Origin: Lachnospiraceae bacterium
GTDB lineage: Bacteria; Bacillota; Clostridia; Lachnospirales; Lachnospiraceae
Assembly: GCA_028689585.1 (NCBI GenBank)
Contig: JAQVCW010000010.1
Location: 1 to 64,000 of the forward strand
DNA length: 64,000 nt
Direction of reading: 5' to 3'
The translations under genes and the position numbers were made by a program. Below are positions 57,966 to 64,000 of the stretch, piece after piece (positions within the stretch are counted from its first letter, which is position 1; every line of letters begins with the position of its first letter). The notes below the pieces were generated by a model, which saw only the letters and a program-made list of their open reading frames with translations, was not told the origin of the DNA and searched no databases.

Positions 57966-59117
57966 TCAATCATTTTTTTCTTTTTGGCTTTTTACTATCA
58001 TGTGAAGTTCCATCTTCACCCGTTTTCTTTTCTGGATTACTGCCAGAATCAAACGCATGAGCCAGCAGAAGGGCAGCAGTATTGGTAGCTTCTTTAATAC
58101 TGGGAACAAGAAACACATCGTTTTATACGGAAGGAAGATTCTGGAGAAGAAATAGCTGACCTTTCCTTTCCAAACAGAGTTTGCTTTTGTTTCTGCTTTT
58201 TTGATTTTGTTTTTGATGGCCTGTTTTGACGTTCCGTACACACCACTGGAAATTACATAGGAGGCCATTTCTTCTGTTTTCTCTGTTTGATCGGCATCAC
58301 CAAACCAACACTCAGCCAGATGCTCCGCAGTTTCTTTGAATTCCGACAAATCAAGCTGTTCCAATTCCTGTTTCAGATAGTTCTGATGCAAATCAATTTT
58401 ATGCCTGTCTAAAAACACATGAATATCCATAATTGAACGAATGCCGCTGCCACCGCCAAAGTAATGCTTTGCAAAGTGTGTCAGCATAAAAATATAGTAA
58501 TCATCCCATGAGAAATGAAAGCAATGTGCTCTGCCCTCATCCGGGATTGCTTTTTCCCATACATTTTTATAATAGGCGTGTGCTTCATACTGCTCATGCA
58601 GCATATCTCTATGTAATTCCACGCCCATATACGGAGATTTTATATAATTATCATGATTGCTGACAGCAAAATGCTCGGTCGTATAACCAAGTGTCTCCAT
58701 CTGTTTTCTTGCCAGCTCTGCCTTTTTCGCATCAATCAAGATATCCAGATCTGCCATCTCCCGGTAATCCGCCTGCGGGTACATTTCTTTCAGCAAACAG
58801 CCTTTCAGTGGCAAAGCATCAATTCCAGCACCCATCAGATTCTCGAGGATAGAATTACGTTCTGAAAGCTGAATCATACTCCTGACAATGTGCTGGTCAC
58901 GTTCGCTTTTCCATTTATGACCTTGCTTCGGCTCTGGCTGTGTTTTCAGTTTTTCCACTGCATAATATGCCATGCACTGAACACAATGAAATTTTGCCAG
59001 CTTATAGAGCTGCTCAAAAGAAACCTGCTCCGGCTTCTCCGCCGGGCAGGTACCATCCAATACAGATTTCAGCAATGCAATCAAATAGTCTGCCGTCTTT
59101 CTTGTTTCCTCATTCAT
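57966..59117 (-). CDS. Nucleotidyltransferase-family protein of the RiPP locus
   Basis: The product has 383 residues. The nucleotidyltransferase motif is LPLKGCLLKEMYP followed by MADLDILID, with the paired acidic residues expected for metal binding. This matches the NTP_transf_5 type that accompanies some lasso-peptide clusters (padeN-like). There it is suspected of modifying the peptide. It is the last gene of the run and overlaps the exporter gene by 4 nt. The C-terminus is basic and carries hydrophobic stretches (about 330-360). Confidence 0.82.
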   Translation of the reverse strand: MNEETRKTADYLIALLKSVLDGTCPAEKPEQVSFEQLYKLAKFHCVQCMAYYAVEKLKTQPEPKQGHKWKSERDQHIVRSMIQLSERNSILENLMGAGIDALPLKGCLLKEMYPQADYREMADLDILIDAKKAELARKQMETLGYTTEHFAVSNHDNYIKSPYMGVELHRDMLHEQYEAHAYYKNVWEKAIPDEGRAHCFHFSWDDYYIFMLTHFAKHYFGGGSGIRSIMDIHVFLDRHKIDLHQNYLKQELEQLDLSEFKETAEHLAECWFGDADQTEKTEEMASYVISSGVYGTSKQAIKNKIKKAETKANSVWKGKVSYFFSRIFLPYKTMCFLFPVLKKLPILLPFCWLMRLILAVIQKRKRVKMELHMIVKSQKEKND

Positions 59118-60793
59118 CCTTCTTGCCCCTCGCTGTACTTTCCATGATTTTTGTTGACTGTAACACCATCCTCCAGCATAATCTGTTTATTGCAGATGTG
59201 AAGCGCCGCTTCCCGGTGAGTCACAATAAAGCAGGTGCGATTTTTCAATCCGGCGATATGCTCCAGCACCTTCCCCTCTGTCAGGTTGTCCAGCGCACTG
59301 GTAGCCTCGTCTAAAAGAATGACAGGTGCCTCAGACAGCACTGCTCTCGCAATGGCAATCCGCTGCCGCTGACCTTCTGAAAATCCATTCCCACGCTCAC
59401 CTAACATGGTATATAAGCCCTCCGGCAATTCACGGATGAACTCGTCAGCACAGGCAATCTGCAAAGCCGTTTCAATTTCATCCTCTGTGGCATTCTGTTT
59501 TGCCATCTGCAGGTTTTCCAGTATTGTGCCGGAAAACAGTCCATTCTGCTGGGGGACATAGGTAAACAGGCTTCTTGTGCGCTTTCCCGGTATCATCGCT
59601 TTTCCATCAGCCACGATTTGAATTGCACCGCCATTTGCCGTATAAATACCCAGCAGCAACAGAAAGATGGTGCTTTTTCCACCGCCGGAGAGTCCGGTCA
59701 ATGCAACCATATCACCTGTATTGATTTGAAATGACACATCTCTAAGGACTTCCGTTCTCCCATAAGAAAATACCACATGGTCAAATGTGATTTTCTCAAG
59801 GCTTCCGGCAAAGGTTTCTTTCTCCTGTGGTTCATCTTCAAACTGGTTTAATTCCATCAGCCGCTCGGAACTTGCAATAATACCATAATACTTTGGCAGG
59901 ATACCGGACAGATTGGCAATCGGCCCCTGTATCTGTCCTACCAGCTGCAAGATAGCCGTCAAGGTTCCATAAGTCATAATCCCATAATATAATCCACGGG
60001 CACCCCAGCATAAGGCGAACAGATATCCAAGCTGAAAAATCAAGCTGAAGCTTGAATTAGCAATAATGGATATGGTTCTCCGCTTCATCTGGGCCTCATA
60101 GTGCTCCTGCTGATACCCGCCGCACTTTTCTTCAACGGCTCTTTCTCCACAAAATACACGGACAATCAAAAAATTTTCGATGGTTTCCTGTAAGAAGGAC
60201 TCTACCTTGCCCTGTTTCTTCTGCACATCCTTATGAAGTTCCTTCATTTTTTTACGAAAAGTACCCGTTAGAAGAATCAGTAAAAGACCACCAATGATAA
60301 AAATGCCTGCAAAGACGGGTTCCAGTACAATCAAAACCGCAATTGCACAAACCAGCCTTGTAATCATACTGAACAAATTGGGCAATATGGTTGCCACGCC
60401 GTCCGATATAATCTGTACATCTGAGAAGAAGCGGTTCATCCACTCACCGCTGTGGATACTCCAAACAGCGGAATATTCCTTTTTCAGCAGTTCGTGAAGG
60501 CGGTCTTTCCTCAGCAGTACACCCATCCCGGAACGGATGCGCTCTTCGCTGCTGTTTAGCGATAATCTCAAAATAAATTGAAGCAGAATAAGTGCAAAGA
60601 GAAAAGCAGCGGCCAGCATTGCTTTATGCAATTCTGTTGTGATGGCGGCATCAATAATTGCCCGGCAGGACAGCGCAAAGAAAACGGAACTGATGGAAAA
60701 AACACCAGCACCGGCAGCGACCATGAATATTCTTTTATGTAATGTTTTTGTCTGCATCCATATCCAGTGCAAAGCGGTTCGGTTTCCGTTCAC
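59114..60793 (-). CDS. ABC exporter (membrane + ATPase fused)
   Basis: The product has 559 residues. It has a six-helix transmembrane domain followed by an ATPase with Walker A GLSGGGKST, signature FSEGQRQRIAIARAV and Walker B VILLDEATSALD. It is a half-size exporter that works as a homodimer. No N-terminal C39 peptidase is fused, so any leader must be removed by another enzyme, possibly the S26 peptidase encoded next to it. The start is GTG with AGGAAAGGG upstream. It probably secretes the RiPP product or gives self-immunity. Confidence 0.88.
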   Translation of the reverse strand: MNGNRTALHWIWMQTKTLHKRIFMVAAGAGVFSISSVFFALSCRAIIDAAITTELHKAMLAAAFLFALILLQFILRLSLNSSEERIRSGMGVLLRKDRLHELLKKEYSAVWSIHSGEWMNRFFSDVQIISDGVATILPNLFSMITRLVCAIAVLIVLEPVFAGIFIIGGLLLILLTGTFRKKMKELHKDVQKKQGKVESFLQETIENFLIVRVFCGERAVEEKCGGYQQEHYEAQMKRRTISIIANSSFSLIFQLGYLFALCWGARGLYYGIMTYGTLTAILQLVGQIQGPIANLSGILPKYYGIIASSERLMELNQFEDEPQEKETFAGSLEKITFDHVVFSYGRTEVLRDVSFQINTGDMVALTGLSGGGKSTIFLLLLGIYTANGGAIQIVADGKAMIPGKRTRSLFTYVPQQNGLFSGTILENLQMAKQNATEDEIETALQIACADEFIRELPEGLYTMLGERGNGFSEGQRQRIAIARAVLSEAPVILLDEATSALDNLTEGKVLEHIAGLKNRTCFIVTHREAALHICNKQIMLEDGVTVNKNHGKYSEGQEG

Positions 60794-60818
60794 AGTGCTT
60801 TCCCTTTCCTGCGCAGTT

Positions 60819-61250
60819 TTAGTGCCGTATTTTTCTTACAATACCTCTCATTTTGTTTCTGACTCTAAGAAGCATCATTCTTATGCGATATGGCCGACAC
60901 CACAAAAGAATATAGAACCGGTAGATTGGAAAATTCAGCTTGATTTCTTTTTCGTTATGATAAACCTTCGTTAATTTTCCAATCACCTTCGCTTTTTCTA
61001 TATGCTCCAAAAAAGTGCAGTTATCCCCACAAATCAGATAATGCCTCTCCTGTGCCCTGATGATCCGATGCAAGACCATCTGCCCACTGGGATTTCGATA
61101 AAGGACAATCTCCATAGGCACGCAATCCTCTGTCACCTTTTCAATCACCACCGTATCCACTTTAGGGCGAATAAATGGCAGCATGCTGACGCCTTGAGCT
61201 GCTGTCATATAAAAGCCATCTTTCAGGATTATTTCTTCAATGGTCTGCAT
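60819..61250 (-). CDS. S24/S26-family peptidase (signal-peptidase-like) of the RiPP locus
   Basis: The product has 143 residues. The motif AAQGVSMLPFI carries the catalytic-type Ser, followed by IVLYRNPSGQMVLHRII and LICGDNC, which match S26/signal-peptidase-I proteins. The C-terminus is hydrophobic and basic rather than having an N-terminal anchor. It occupies the place where lasso clusters have the B2 leader peptidase. I therefore infer that it may cut the leader; B2 itself is a transglutaminase-like Cys protease and is not seen here. It starts 1 nt after the PqqD-like stop. Confidence 0.8.
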   Translation of the reverse strand: MQTIEEIILKDGFYMTAAQGVSMLPFIRPKVDTVVIEKVTEDCVPMEIVLYRNPSGQMVLHRIIRAQERHYLICGDNCTFLEHIEKAKVIGKLTKVYHNEKEIKLNFPIYRFYILLWCRPYRIRMMLLRVRNKMRGIVRKIRH

Positions 61251-61251
61251 A

Positions 61252-61521
61252 TCAGCGTTCCAGTAATTCTGCCTTGGTCAGCTTATCAATAAATTCCTCC
61301 GCATCCTTTTCCACCGTTGCTCTGTCGATTTCATACTGGTTCAGCATTTCAGCCACTAACGTTTCTTTGTTCATATCCTGAGCGACAAGCTGCTTCCATA
61401 AAAATGCTCCCGCCTTATTCAGACGAATCATGCCCTTAAATTCATCCGCTGCTTTTCCAAGAGCAACGACCACATACTGGTCTCCAAGCTGTCTGATCAT
61501 AAATCCTTCTTTGATTTTCAT
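61252..61521 (-). CDS. PqqD-like RiPP recognition element (lasso B1-like)
   Basis: The product has 89 residues. It is a stand-alone PqqD/RRE fold: beta strands (FMIRQLGDQYVVVALG), LNKAGAFLWKQL and a helical end with EEFIDKLTKAELLER. Such domains bind the leader of the precursor and deliver it to the processing enzymes. In lasso systems B1 reads a YxxP motif, which both nearby precursors carry (YEKP). GGGGGAA precedes the ATG. Confidence 0.85.
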   Translation of the reverse strand: MKIKEGFMIRQLGDQYVVVALGKAADEFKGMIRLNKAGAFLWKQLVAQDMNKETLVAEMLNQYEIDRATVEKDAEEFIDKLTKAELLER

Positions 61522-61524
61522 GTT

Positions 61525-62241
61525 CTATTCCCCCTGACATTTACCATTCATTCCTTCGTAGGCAGTCTCAGCCGCCTCTAATTCCATGTTGCACTGTAGA
61601 CGGTAGCATGGAATATTTTTGACTATCCAGTCCAGAATCGCAAGCAGTTTTTCCAGCTTTTCGGTGTCCTTAGGAAGCCTTAACTGCCGGAAGATACGTT
61701 CTGCCACCTCTGCATCGGATACCCTCTGGATTTTATTTTCAGTTCCTCTCTCTAAAAAGCATAATGCTTTCAAAGGAACCATAACATTGGTACTCCAGCC
61801 TTCTTTTCCACACCACGGAGAACCACCGGCGTATAAGGTATTGTCGATTCTTCTCAGAAAAGGTCTGTCCCCATTTACTACAAACGCCCTGTCCCCGAAA
61901 ACCTGTTTCCACAGCTTAATGTGAGTGCTTTTCCCAGTTCCACTCTTTGCTGTAAAGGCATATGCAAAGCCATCTACAGCAATGGTGGCAGCATGAAGAT
62001 AAAAAGCATCAAAGGCAAGCATCTCCATATCCAGTTTTTCCAGATATGCAAAACTTTTTGTGGTCCTTCTGTCAAAATCAAGTTCTTTGTTTTCTTCCTC
62101 GACCAGTGCTATCTCCTGTTCGGAAACAGCAATTGTCAACTCTGTGTGTTCTTTGTCTGTCAGGTAATCCCTGCTGATGCGTTTTGTATATTCATCCACA
62201 TCAAGCAGTTCGATTGTAACATCTGCAATCTGTATTTTCAT
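61525..62241 (-). CDS. HPr-kinase-like protein (lasso tailoring-kinase-like)
   Basis: The product has 238 residues. The P-loop is AFTAKSGTGKSTHIKLW, in the position and context of HPr-kinase-type domains (GDRPFLRR, GSPWCGKEGWSTN). In paeninodin-type lasso clusters such a kinase phosphorylates the C-terminal residue of the precursor. The ATG at 62241 with GGAGAG is chosen; a longer frame reaching 62331 would overlap the Gly-rich small ORF. It is the first biosynthetic gene after the precursors. Confidence 0.82.
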   Translation of the reverse strand: MKIQIADVTIELLDVDEYTKRISRDYLTDKEHTELTIAVSEQEIALVEEENKELDFDRRTTKSFAYLEKLDMEMLAFDAFYLHAATIAVDGFAYAFTAKSGTGKSTHIKLWKQVFGDRAFVVNGDRPFLRRIDNTLYAGGSPWCGKEGWSTNVMVPLKALCFLERGTENKIQRVSDAEVAERIFRQLRLPKDTEKLEKLLAILDWIVKNIPCYRLQCNMELEAAETAYEGMNGKCQGE

Positions 62242-62293
62242 TTTCTCTCCATAATAGAAAACAGGCAGACATATGAGCCTGCCTGTGAACAAA

Positions 62294-62371
62294 TTAAAAA
62301 ACACCAGCGCCGCCGGTATTGCCGCCACCACTCATATCGTCACTTCCACCAATTCCGCCTACATTTAACAT
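62294..62371 (-). CDS. Gly-rich 25-residue peptide ORF, possibly a decayed precursor
   Basis: ATG 62371 to TAA 62294. It begins MLNVGGIGGSDDM, then a run of Gly/Ser/Asn, and ends GGAGVF. The frame is open further upstream with hydrophobic residues (NIVIVN). No ribosome site is visible. Gly/Asp-rich tails of this type occur in RiPP precursors, so it could be the core of a third, damaged precursor. Confidence 0.3.
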   Translation of the reverse strand: MLNVGGIGGSDDMSGGGNTGGAGVF

Positions 62372-62387
62372 ATTGACAATGACAATA

Positions 62388-62811
62388 TTAACGACCAGAT
62401 AATTCGCTATTACCCCCGGGGGAAGTAGCCACCATCCTGCCCGTCTGAACCAAATCCGGTCCCCATCACAATATCATCTTTATCGAATATTACAACTGAC
62501 ACTTCTGGCTTCTCATATACTTCTTTCATTTTCAGTACCTCGCTTCCGCAAAATTTTTTACATTTAATTATAGTAACAGTTCAGGGCGGCGAAAAAAAGG
62601 CAAAAAGCAATATATGAATCCTTCTATATACTAAATAAATCCATATAAACCGATATGTCTTTAATTAGACTTCCCTCCAATGGACCGCCGTTTTTATGAC
62701 CGCCGCTTCGAGCGGAGCACTGCTGCTGCAGCTGCTCGGGATTGTCCTGTTCTCAAAGAGTATGTATCTGTTTCATGCCCTGTTCCAGCTTGCTTAACGA
62801 CCAGATAATTC
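62388..62811. repeat. 18-bp direct repeat downstream of each precursor gene
   Basis: TTAACGACCAGATAATTC occurs at 62388-62405 and 62794-62811, just after the stop codon of A2 and of A1 (minus strand). With the similar leaders this shows that the precursor genes arose by duplication of a unit of about 400 bp. Between them, 62540-62793 holds decayed coding-like sequence without a supported gene. Confidence 0.7.
62410..62529 (-). CDS. RiPP precursor peptide A2 (lasso-type leader)
   Basis: The product has 39 residues. The leader MKEVYEKPEVSVVIFDKDDI is nearly identical to that of A1. The core region that follows (VMGTGFGSDGQDGGYFPRG) is variable. The YEKP-hydrophobic motif fits the YxxP recognition site of PqqD-like B1 proteins. 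If the last 15 residues are the core, it starts with Gly and has Asp at position 8, as a lasso ring would need. Too short for routine gene calling, but position, conservation and the ribosome site (CGAGGTACTGAAA before the ATG) support it. Confidence 0.72.
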   Translation of the reverse strand: MKEVYEKPEVSVVIFDKDDIVMGTGFGSDGQDGGYFPRG

Positions 62812-62815
62812 ATTA

Positions 62816-62938
62816 TTACTCCCGACCATAGTGTCCACCATCCTCAAAATCGGGGCCTGACGCTAGTGTCATGGTCACAATATCATCTTTATCAAACATC
62901 ACTACTTTAACCTCTGGCTTTTCATATGCTTCTCTCAT
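62816..62938 (-). CDS. RiPP precursor peptide A1 (lasso-type leader)
   Basis: The product has 40 residues. The leader MREAYEKPEVKVVMFDKDDI has the YxxP motif, followed by a variable region TMTLASGPDFEDGGHYGRE. The last 15 residues as core would have Ala1 and Asp8, and a Thr at -2, the usual position in lasso precursors. AGGAG lies 6 nt before the ATG at 62938; a longer in-frame ORF to 62998 adds residues that do not fit the family. It is the first gene of the locus, followed by A2 and the kinase gene. Confidence 0.75.
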   Translation of the reverse strand: MREAYEKPEVKVVMFDKDDIVTMTLASGPDFEDGGHYGRE

Positions 62939-63095
62939 TTCTATCTCCTCGCTTTCGCAAAATTTTTCTCTTTTTTCATTGCATTTATCATTAATCAAAC
63001 ATACCGCCTCGTTTTTTATTTATCAATACTATTTTACTTTTTTTCAAATTCTTTTCCAGTACCATAAATGCTGGTTTATATGTCATAATTCGTAC

Positions 63096-63125
63096 TTGAC
63101 AAATTGACTTTCTTGTGCATATATG
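63096..63125 (+). promoter_or_regulatory. Promoter of the LytTR regulator gene
   Basis: TTGACA (63096-63101), an 18-nt spacer and TATATG (63120-63125); the alternative 17-nt spacing gives ATATAT. It faces away from the precursor genes. Confidence 0.6.
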
Positions 63126-63149
63126 CTATTCTTGCAGCGAGGTGATAAG

Positions 63150-63875
63150 ATGGAGCCATTAAAAATTGCAATTTGCGAGGATATGCACAATGAGGAAGAA
63201 AAGCTTCTTGCTCTTTTACAGAAAAGCAGCATACCAACAAGCTGTACCGTTTTCACAAGCGGGGAAGCATTGCTGTATGCATATCAGCCGCAAATCTTTG
63301 ATTTGCTGCTGATGGATATTTATATGGGTGGGATCACAGGAGTAGAGACCATTACTAAAATCAGAGAAACAGACGAGGAGATTCCCGTTGCCTTTATTAC
63401 GACCAGTACCGACCACGCTTTGGAAAGCTACCGGCTTTCGGCACTGAAGTACATAGAAAAGCCATTTAAACAGAAGGATATTGAAGATATTTTAAAACTG
63501 GTGCTGCTCAAAAAAAACAATGTACCTTCACTGATGATTCAAAAAAACGGAAAAGCAGAAAAAATTCCATTTTCCCAGATTCTCTATTTGGAGCAGCAGA
63601 CGCATCGACTGAATATTTATCTGAAAAACGGGGAGATGGTTCTGATCTATGAAAAGCTGTCTGCACTTTTTTCGCAGCTTGCGGAGCAGGATTTTTTCAA
63701 TTCCCACAAAAGCTTTTCGGTCAATCTTTCTTTTGTCCGCTTTATCGATACCGAGCTAAAATGCTTTGTGATGCAAAATGGCAGGAATGTTCCGATTCGC
63801 AGGGAAAGCATGGGAAAAGCAAAAAAAGCCCTCGAAAACTTTTTATTTCATAAAACAAGGGGGATTTCAGAATGA
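63150..63875 (+). CDS. LytTR-family response regulator (AgrA-like)
   Basis: The product has 241 residues. The N-terminal receiver has E10/D11, phospho-acceptor D56 (LLLMDIYMGG) and Lys in YIEKPFK. The C-terminal LytTR DNA-binding domain begins at MIQKNGKAEKIPFSQILYLE. The ATG at 63150 follows GAGGTGAT. Such regulators often control peptide or bacteriocin loci; the divergent RiPP precursors are the natural target. The stop overlaps the next gene (ATGA). Confidence 0.9.
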   Translation: MEPLKIAICEDMHNEEEKLLALLQKSSIPTSCTVFTSGEALLYAYQPQIFDLLLMDIYMGGITGVETITKIRETDEEIPVAFITTSTDHALESYRLSALKYIEKPFKQKDIEDILKLVLLKKNNVPSLMIQKNGKAEKIPFSQILYLEQQTHRLNIYLKNGEMVLIYEKLSALFSQLAEQDFFNSHKSFSVNLSFVRFIDTELKCFVMQNGRNVPIRRESMGKAKKALENFLFHKTRGISE

Positions 63876-64000
63876 AAAAACGAATCTCTCCCGCTCTTAT
63901 TACGCAGGTGATCCTTATTTTGATGGTTTGTCTGCTGCTGGCTGGCGCCAAAGGGTTTGTCATAAAGAGCACAAAACTGGACCGCGTCACTACGGTTACC
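63872..64000 (+). CDS. Membrane protein, truncated by window end (probable sensor kinase N-terminus)
   Basis: ATG 63872 overlaps the regulator stop by 4 nt and the frame is open to the window end (43 codons). The start MKKRISPALITQVILILMVCLLL is one membrane helix with a basic start, followed by AGAKGFVIKSTKLDR. In this position a histidine kinase that partners the LytTR regulator is expected, but no kinase motif is visible here. Confidence 0.6.
   Translation, partial: MKKRISPALITQVILILMVCLLLAGAKGFVIKSTKLDRVTTVT

Noticed and set aside
57966..62938. Calling the locus a complete lasso-peptide cluster
   Set aside because: No asparagine-synthetase-like cyclase and no transglutaminase-like B2 protease is visible.

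Overview
The window reads as a chromosome segment of a low-to-mid GC anaerobic Firmicute, most likely a gut Lachnospiraceae of the Blautia/Dorea type. The grounds are monoderm secreted proteins with choline/glucan-binding-like repeats, a HrcA/CIRCE heat-shock operator, YesN/YesM-type two-component systems, a PTS trehalose operon, RNase J, and consensus sigma-A promoters with strong Shine-Dalgarno sites. The species is not resolved from sequence alone, and no rRNA or tRNA gene was seen.

Layout. 1-9.7 kb: surface and secreted proteins (an NlpC/P60 hydrolase with cell-wall-binding repeats; two tandem paralogous transglutaminase-like proteins separated by a purine-rich spacer) and an aroE-like gene. 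9.7-17 kb: yqeY, then a four-gene run encoding a ZorA-like MotA/ExbB channel, a ZorB-like OmpA/MotB protein, SbcD and SbcC. 17-21.6 kb: RNase J, a blaI-blaR1-like pair followed by an overlapping 28-codon membrane peptide, and hsp20 under CIRCE control. 22-31.7 kb: a YesN/YesM system beside an RbsABC-like sugar or nucleoside transporter ending in a nucleoside hydrolase. 32-35.5 kb: an M18 aminopeptidase and an aldo/keto reductase carrying eleven 12-residue repeats. 35.6-46 kb: a second, BmpA/NupABC-like nucleoside uptake operon with a canonical nucleoside hydrolase, two M20 hydrolases, a GATase1-like protein and a LacI regulator; AACGTT-centred operators lie at its promoter. 46-53 kb: an orphan HipA-like kinase, then treR, treB and treC. 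53-57.5 kb: AlkD-like protein, PepT, a secreted beta-helix-like protein and a HbpS-like protein. 57.5-64 kb: a lasso-like RiPP locus (two YxxP leader precursors, HPr-kinase-like, PqqD-like, S26 peptidase, ABC exporter, nucleotidyltransferase) next to a LytTR regulator and a truncated membrane protein.

The most notable structure outside genes is a family of non-coding mobile elements. Three copies (31799-32076, 48918-49218 and a 50-bp miniature at 55129-55178) have GTTAC...GTAAC terminal inverted repeats and 8-bp target-site duplications (two perfect, one 7/8). The two long copies fold into nested hairpins whose arms differ in sequence but stay paired, around conserved single-stranded motifs, which suggests a conserved structured DNA or RNA. 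Two other candidate systems are the ZorAB-like/SbcCD operon and the RiPP locus without a visible cyclase. All functional assignments come from reading motifs and gene order; no database search was run.
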